8,313 bases of DNA from an uncultured Clostridia bacterium (GTDB taxonomy: Bacteria > Bacillota > Clostridia > Christensenellales > Borkfalkiaceae): NCBI GenBank assembly GCA_947632165.1, contig CANROI010000056.1, positions 1 through 8,313 of the forward strand, in the 5' to 3' direction. The notes under the pieces were generated by a model that was not told the DNA's origin, ran no database searches, and saw only the letters and a list, made by a program, of their open reading frames with translations. Shown here piece by piece: positions 5,715-8,313 of the stretch. Position numbers and translations under genes: made by a program. Positions within the stretch are counted from its first letter, which is position 1, and each line of letters begins with the position of its first letter.

Positions 5715-7244
5715 ATGAAACGAACAAACGATAACCGAAACAAGGGCAGGGGCTCGCTGTTCCGCCCCTTGGCGATCTTCTTCGCCGTGCTGATCGGCGC
5801 GGTCGCCGTGTACGCTGTCGTAAGGGTGCTCATGCTTGCCGCCGCGGACGACTTCAACTTCGGGCAGGAGACGCTCTCCCGCCTGCTCTTCGAGCTCATT
5901 CCGCCCGTTCTCGCGGTCCTCATAGCCGTGATCGGCGCGGCGATCCTGCTCCGCGTCGGCGTCTCCCGCCCCGTCAGAAAGCTCACGAGGGCCATGGGGA
6001 AGTTCACGGAGAACGTCGCGGCGGGCGCAAAGACGGAGGAAGTGCCTGCGCGGGGTAGCCTGATGGCGCTCTCGGGGGAGATCTCGCGGCAGTCGGAAAA
6101 GACTTTGCAGCTGCTCGAGGACGCGCGGAAGCTCGTCGCGGCGGAGACGGAGGAGCGGGTGCGCTTGTCGATCGCGCGCAGCGTGCTGCGCAGCGCCGTT
6201 CCCGAACGCCTCGCCTTCGACGCGCTCAACTACGGCGTCGCGGGGCGCTCCGAACTCTCCCGCTCGGTGGGGGCGGACTTCTTCGACGCATTTGCGATCG
6301 ATCCCGCGCGCATTTTCCTCGCCGTCGGGGACGTCTGGGGGGAGGGCCTGCCCGCCGCCATGCTCGCCTCGCGCATCAAGAGCGAACTGCGCGCTTCCGT
6401 CTTCGCGGGGAAGTCCCTCTCGGAGGCGCTCATCGCGCTCAACCGCTCGATCTACGGCAACGCGGAGGATCTGTTCGCCACCGCGTTCATCGCCGTCTTT
6501 TACCCAGAAACGGGGGAACTGCACTTTGCGAACGCGGGGCATCCCGCGCCCGTCTTTGTGGGCGGGTTCGCCGGTTTTTTGCGCATGCGTGCGGGATTGC
6601 CGCTCGGCGCCTATGAGGATTTCACGCCCGAGGAGTTCATCTTCCCGCTCCATGCGGGGCAGGGGCTCGTGCTCTATTCGGACGGCGTGACTTCCGCCCG
6701 GAACCCCAAGCAGGGCGCCTTCGGCTTCAACCGGCTGCTCGACGCGGCGAAGGAGCTGTTCGTCTCTCCCCTCGGCGCCGAATATGTCGCGGAGGAGCTC
6801 GTCACAACGGTAAAAAACTTCTCGGGTACGGATGCCGACCTCGCCGTGCTCGCGCTCTACTATCCCAACGGATTGCAGCGCCGCTTCCGCGCCGACTATG
6901 CGGATACGGTGACCATGCGCGATCTGCTGCTCGAATGGCTCGGCGGCGATCCCCGCAGAAAGAAGATCCTCCTCGTCTGCGAAGAGATCTTCGGCAACAT
7001 CGTTTCGCAGTCGGGCGCGAACTATATCCATCTGAATTGCAGCCGGGAAGAGGGCACCCTCATCCTGCGCTTCACCGACGACGGCAAGCCCTTCGATCCC
7101 CTTTCGGATAAGCCATCCTACGCGCTCGGAGAGGGCGGAACGGGCATGTCGCTCGTCCGCTCGATCGGCGGAGACGTCTATTACCGCACGCAGGGGAATC
7201 TCAACGTGCTCACAATGCGCCTCCCCGTCATACAGGGCTTTTAA
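5715..7244 (+). CDS. Membrane PP2C phosphatase (SpoIIE/RsbU type) fused to an RsbW-like ATPase/kinase domain
   Basis: This 509-residue protein combines both opposing activities of a partner switch. Two membrane helices (about 17-42 and 62-82) enclose a short extracytoplasmic loop of roughly 20 residues. A HAMP-like segment (83-105) and a charged helical linker (115-155) lead to a SpoIIE-type PP2C domain (about 165-382). Its metal-binding acids are visible: GADFFD (186-191, Asp188), GDVWGEG (205-211, Asp206), YSDGV (321-325, Asp323) and TDAD (372-375). A GHKL/HATPase_c_2 domain follows (about 390-505), with EE..GN (423-428) as the N box, DDGKPFDP (455-462) and GGTGMSLV (474-481) as nucleotide-binding loops. 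The likely substrate is the STAS protein encoded 8 nt upstream. The small external loop suggests sensing within or near the membrane rather than binding a large ligand. The GTG at 5703 is an alternative start. No sigma factor is encoded nearby. Confidence 0.92.
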   Translation: MKRTNDNRNKGRGSLFRPLAIFFAVLIGAVAVYAVVRVLMLAAADDFNFGQETLSRLLFELIPPVLAVLIAVIGAAILLRVGVSRPVRKLTRAMGKFTENVAAGAKTEEVPARGSLMALSGEISRQSEKTLQLLEDARKLVAAETEERVRLSIARSVLRSAVPERLAFDALNYGVAGRSELSRSVGADFFDAFAIDPARIFLAVGDVWGEGLPAAMLASRIKSELRASVFAGKSLSEALIALNRSIYGNAEDLFATAFIAVFYPETGELHFANAGHPAPVFVGGFAGFLRMRAGLPLGAYEDFTPEEFIFPLHAGQGLVLYSDGVTSARNPKQGAFGFNRLLDAAKELFVSPLGAEYVAEELVTTVKNFSGTDADLAVLALYYPNGLQRRFRADYADTVTMRDLLLEWLGGDPRRKKILLVCEEIFGNIVSQSGANYIHLNCSREEGTLILRFTDDGKPFDPLSDKPSYALGEGGTGMSLVRSIGGDVYYRTQGNLNVLTMRLPVIQGF

Positions 7245-7259
7245 GCAGCGGAGCGCGCG

Positions 7260-7886
7260 ATGGTCGAGGTCTATGTCGCGGATACGGCGGGGCTTCCCGA
7301 TCCTTCGGAGGCGCCTGCGGCACTTCGGGGGATCCCCCTTGAACGCGCCGAACGCATTGTACGCCTTCCTTCGCCCGAAAAGCGGAGGGAGGCGCTCGGC
7401 GCCCGGATGCTGCTCGAAGGCAAGCTGCGGGAGTACGGGATCGAAGGGGAGACGATCGTAACCGGCGCACACGGGAAGCCGCTCCACGGGCGGCTCTTTT
7501 TCAATCTGTCCCACAGCGGCGGGAAGGTCGCACTGGCGCTCTCCCGTTCGGGGGAGGTCGGCTGCGACATCGAGGTGCTCAGAGAGAGAAATTTTGCGCA
7601 CATTCTTCCCCGTCTGAGCGAAGCGGAGCGGGCGTATCTGATGCGCTCCGGCGGCATGCGCGCGTTTCTGGAAGTCTGGACCATGCGGGAGAGCTACCTC
7701 AAAATGACGGGGGAAGGCCTTACCGGATGGGAGCGGATCCGTCTCCTGCCCGAGGCGCGGAAGGTCGTGCGGGAGGGGAGGGAAGAGGACTGCGCCTTTA
7801 AGATCTATTCCGCCGGGGAGTATGTCCTCACCGTGTGCGCACGGGAGGAATTGCCGGAAACTGTGCAATGGGTGGATCTCGGATAA
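7260..7886 (+). CDS. 4'-phosphopantetheinyl transferase, Sfp/HetI type
   Basis: This 208-residue enzyme should move 4'-phosphopantetheine from coenzyme A to a serine of a carrier protein in the cytoplasm. The family motifs are all visible: GKP at 72-74, FNLSHS at 81-86, GCDIE at 101-105 with Mg-binding Asp103 and Glu105, and WTMRESYLK at 140-148, where Glu144 is the third metal ligand and Lys148 is conserved. Arg143 replaces the more common Lys, a mild substitution. The size fits Sfp-type pseudo-dimers rather than the roughly 120-residue AcpS. GGAG at 7250-7253 lies 6 nt before the ATG, and the gap to the preceding gene is 15 bp, so it is probably the last gene of the row. With an ACP gene upstream and no polyketide or peptide synthetase in view, a primary-metabolism ACP is a plausible substrate (inference). 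Confidence 0.93.
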   Translation: MVEVYVADTAGLPDPSEAPAALRGIPLERAERIVRLPSPEKRREALGARMLLEGKLREYGIEGETIVTGAHGKPLHGRLFFNLSHSGGKVALALSRSGEVGCDIEVLRERNFAHILPRLSEAERAYLMRSGGMRAFLEVWTMRESYLKMTGEGLTGWERIRLLPEARKVVREGREEDCAFKIYSAGEYVLTVCAREELPETVQWVDLG

Positions 7887-7915
7887 AATTGCCTGAAAAA
7901 AGTATGCTCCCGCGG

Positions 7916-7944
7916 TTGCATTCCGCCGCGGCATTTGATATAAT
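7916..7944 (+). promoter_or_regulatory. Extended -10 promoter of the structured RNA
   Basis: TTGCAT (7916-7921), a 17-bp spacer and a perfect TATAAT (7939-7944) preceded by TGA (7936-7938) form a strong sigma-A promoter. The predicted start is near 7951, exactly where the paired RNA begins. Two CCGCGG copies (7910-7915 and 7926-7931) flank the -35 box. Confidence 0.85.
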
Positions 7945-7950
7945 AGATAA

Positions 7951-8135
7951 GGACACCTGCGGTGTACGGAGTTCGGCGATTGCGTAATCCACAGAGAAAA
8001 ACCGGGAGCGATCGTCAGTCGGTATAGGCAAGGTCTGCACCGAACTGCGGAAAGTCCGAGGATCGGCTGCGGCGCACCCACCTGCGAGAAGCGGGTTCAC
8101 CTTTTCCGAACTGCGGCACAGGCGGATGTCTTTTT
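7951..8135 (+). ncRNA. Structured small RNA, possibly 6S RNA (ssrS)
   Basis: About 185 nt lie between a strong promoter and a T tract (8131-8135), with no plausible reading frame. The ends pair: GACA (7952-7955) with TGTC (8127-8130), CTGC (7957-7960) with GCGG (8122-8125), and AGTTCGG (7970-7976) with CCGAACT (8106-8112), interrupted by small internal loops. Inside are an arm at about 8032-8078 (GCACCGA with TCGGCTGC, capped by CGGA/TCCG) and a 6-bp hairpin at 8080-8096 (ACCTGC with GCGGGT). Length, long closing stem, open centre and a small hairpin on the 3' side of the centre are all 6S-like; 6S RNA binds RNA polymerase sigma-A holoenzyme by mimicking open promoter DNA. The 5' side of the centre is longer than usual and may form its own stem (7977-7980 with 8011-8014), which weakens that assignment. 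A structured RNA is likely; the family is uncertain. Confidence 0.6.
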
Positions 8136-8140
8136 ATTTG

Positions 8141-8166
8141 AAAATTCGCAAAAGACGGAATTTTTT
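8141..8166 (+). terminator. AT-rich hairpin, weak second terminator
   Basis: AAAATTC (8141-8147) pairs with GAATTTT (8158-8164), and two more T residues follow. It lies just after the T tract that ends the paired RNA and could serve as a back-up stop before the tRNA promoter. The stem is almost all A-T, so it is weak. Confidence 0.4.
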
Positions 8167-8188
8167 GTAAAAGGACGCCCAAAATCGG

Positions 8189-8217
8189 TTGCAAGATGGG
8201 CGGAAGTATGGTATAAT
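8189..8217 (+). promoter_or_regulatory. Extended -10 promoter of tRNA-Glu
   Basis: TTGCAA (8189-8194), a 17-bp spacer and TATAAT (8212-8217) preceded by TGG (8209-8211). The predicted start near 8224 leaves a 5' leader of about 14 nt for RNase P to remove. Confidence 0.85.
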
Positions 8218-8237
8218 CACGAAGTAAATCAAATTGC

Positions 8238-8312
8238 GGCCTTGTGGTCAAGCGGTTAAGACGGCGCCCTCTCACGGCGCAATCCCGGGTTCGATTCCCG
8301 GCAAGGTCACCA
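8238..8312 (+). tRNA. tRNA-Glu, anticodon CTC
   Basis: All arms are present. The acceptor GGCCTTG (8238-8244) pairs with CAAGGTC (8302-8308) with one G-U pair. The D stem is GTC (8247-8249) with GAC (8260-8262). The anticodon stem GCGCC/GGCGC (8264-8268 and 8276-8280) holds the loop CTCTCAC, giving anticodon CTC at 8271-8273, which reads GAG. The T stem CCGGG/CCCGG (8285-8289 and 8297-8301) holds the loop TTCGATT. The discriminator is A8309 and CCA is encoded at 8310-8312. The loop matches known tRNA-Glu (CTTTCAC with one base changed). Only one base follows in the window, so whether more tRNAs follow is unknown. Confidence 0.97.
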
Positions 8313-8313
8313 A

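Noticed and set aside
8048..8060. GGAAAGTCCGAG resembling the P4 strand of RNase P RNA
   Set aside because: The motif matches the conserved GGAAAGUCC element, but the transcript is too short for bacterial RNase P RNA, the other conserved regions are missing downstream, and an ACAG-A segment (7990-7995) lies upstream in the wrong order.
5250..8081. 943-residue minus-strand open frame across acpP, STAS, phosphatase and transferase genes
   Set aside because: It crosses several confirmed genes and intergenic regions and has no family features. It is explained by the same missing TTA/CTA/TCA codons in the sense frames.
7951..8135. Signal recognition particle RNA, tmRNA, T-box or cobalamin riboswitch
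   Set aside because: The SRP GGTCAGGTCCGGAAGG loop, the T-box GGGTGGAACCGCG element and the B12 box GCCACTG are all absent, and there is no downstream coding gene for a riboswitch to control; the next gene is a tRNA with its own promoter.
8238..8313. tRNA gene as an integration (att) site of a mobile element
   Set aside because: No integrase gene and no second copy of the tRNA 3' end are present in the window; the flank beyond 8313 is not visible.

Overview
The window looks like chromosomal DNA of a GC-rich, Gram-positive, Clostridia-type bacterium. The reasons are sigma-A-type promoters with strong Shine-Dalgarno sites, a large lipoprotein with Listeria-Bacteroides (Flg_new/InlB B-type) repeats, a family 6 deoxyinosine glycosylase of the kind common in anaerobic Firmicutes, and a SpoIIE/RsbU-type partner-switching module. 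An uncultured gut lineage would fit, but that is inference. All supported genes lie on the + strand. No phage, transposon, toxin or CRISPR signature is visible.

Layout. Bases 1-201 are the 3' end of an M16 zinc-peptidase-like gene. It overlaps by 4 bp (ATGA) a deoxyinosine (hypoxanthine) DNA glycosylase gene at 198-689, whose last codons form part of an intrinsic terminator. A sigma-A promoter then drives one very large, self-contained unit: a 1361-residue secreted lipoprotein (846-4931), closed by a strong terminator at 4946-4980.

Next comes a near-consensus promoter for acyl carrier protein (5097-5324). A moderate terminator follows, and then a tightly packed row: a STAS anti-anti-sigma protein (5407-5706), a membrane protein joining a SpoIIE/RsbU-type PP2C phosphatase to an RsbW-type ATPase/kinase domain (5715-7244), and an Sfp-type 4'-phosphopantetheinyl transferase (7260-7886). 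No separate promoter is seen for these last three, so they probably depend on read-through from acpP. The row combines a carrier protein, the enzyme class that activates carrier proteins, and a two-gene phosphorylation switch.

The last 430 bases carry RNA genes. An extended -10 promoter precedes a roughly 180-nt structured RNA (about 7951-8135) whose ends pair with each other. It resembles 6S RNA in size and outline, but its identity is not proven. A second extended -10 promoter drives a complete tRNA-Glu(CUC) with encoded CCA.

The most interesting items are the possible structural switch in the small RNA (one 7-nt strand can pair with either of two identical 11-nt repeats), the phosphatase-kinase fusion beside its probable STAS substrate, and the unexplained repetitive, cysteine- and tyrosine-rich body of the giant lipoprotein.
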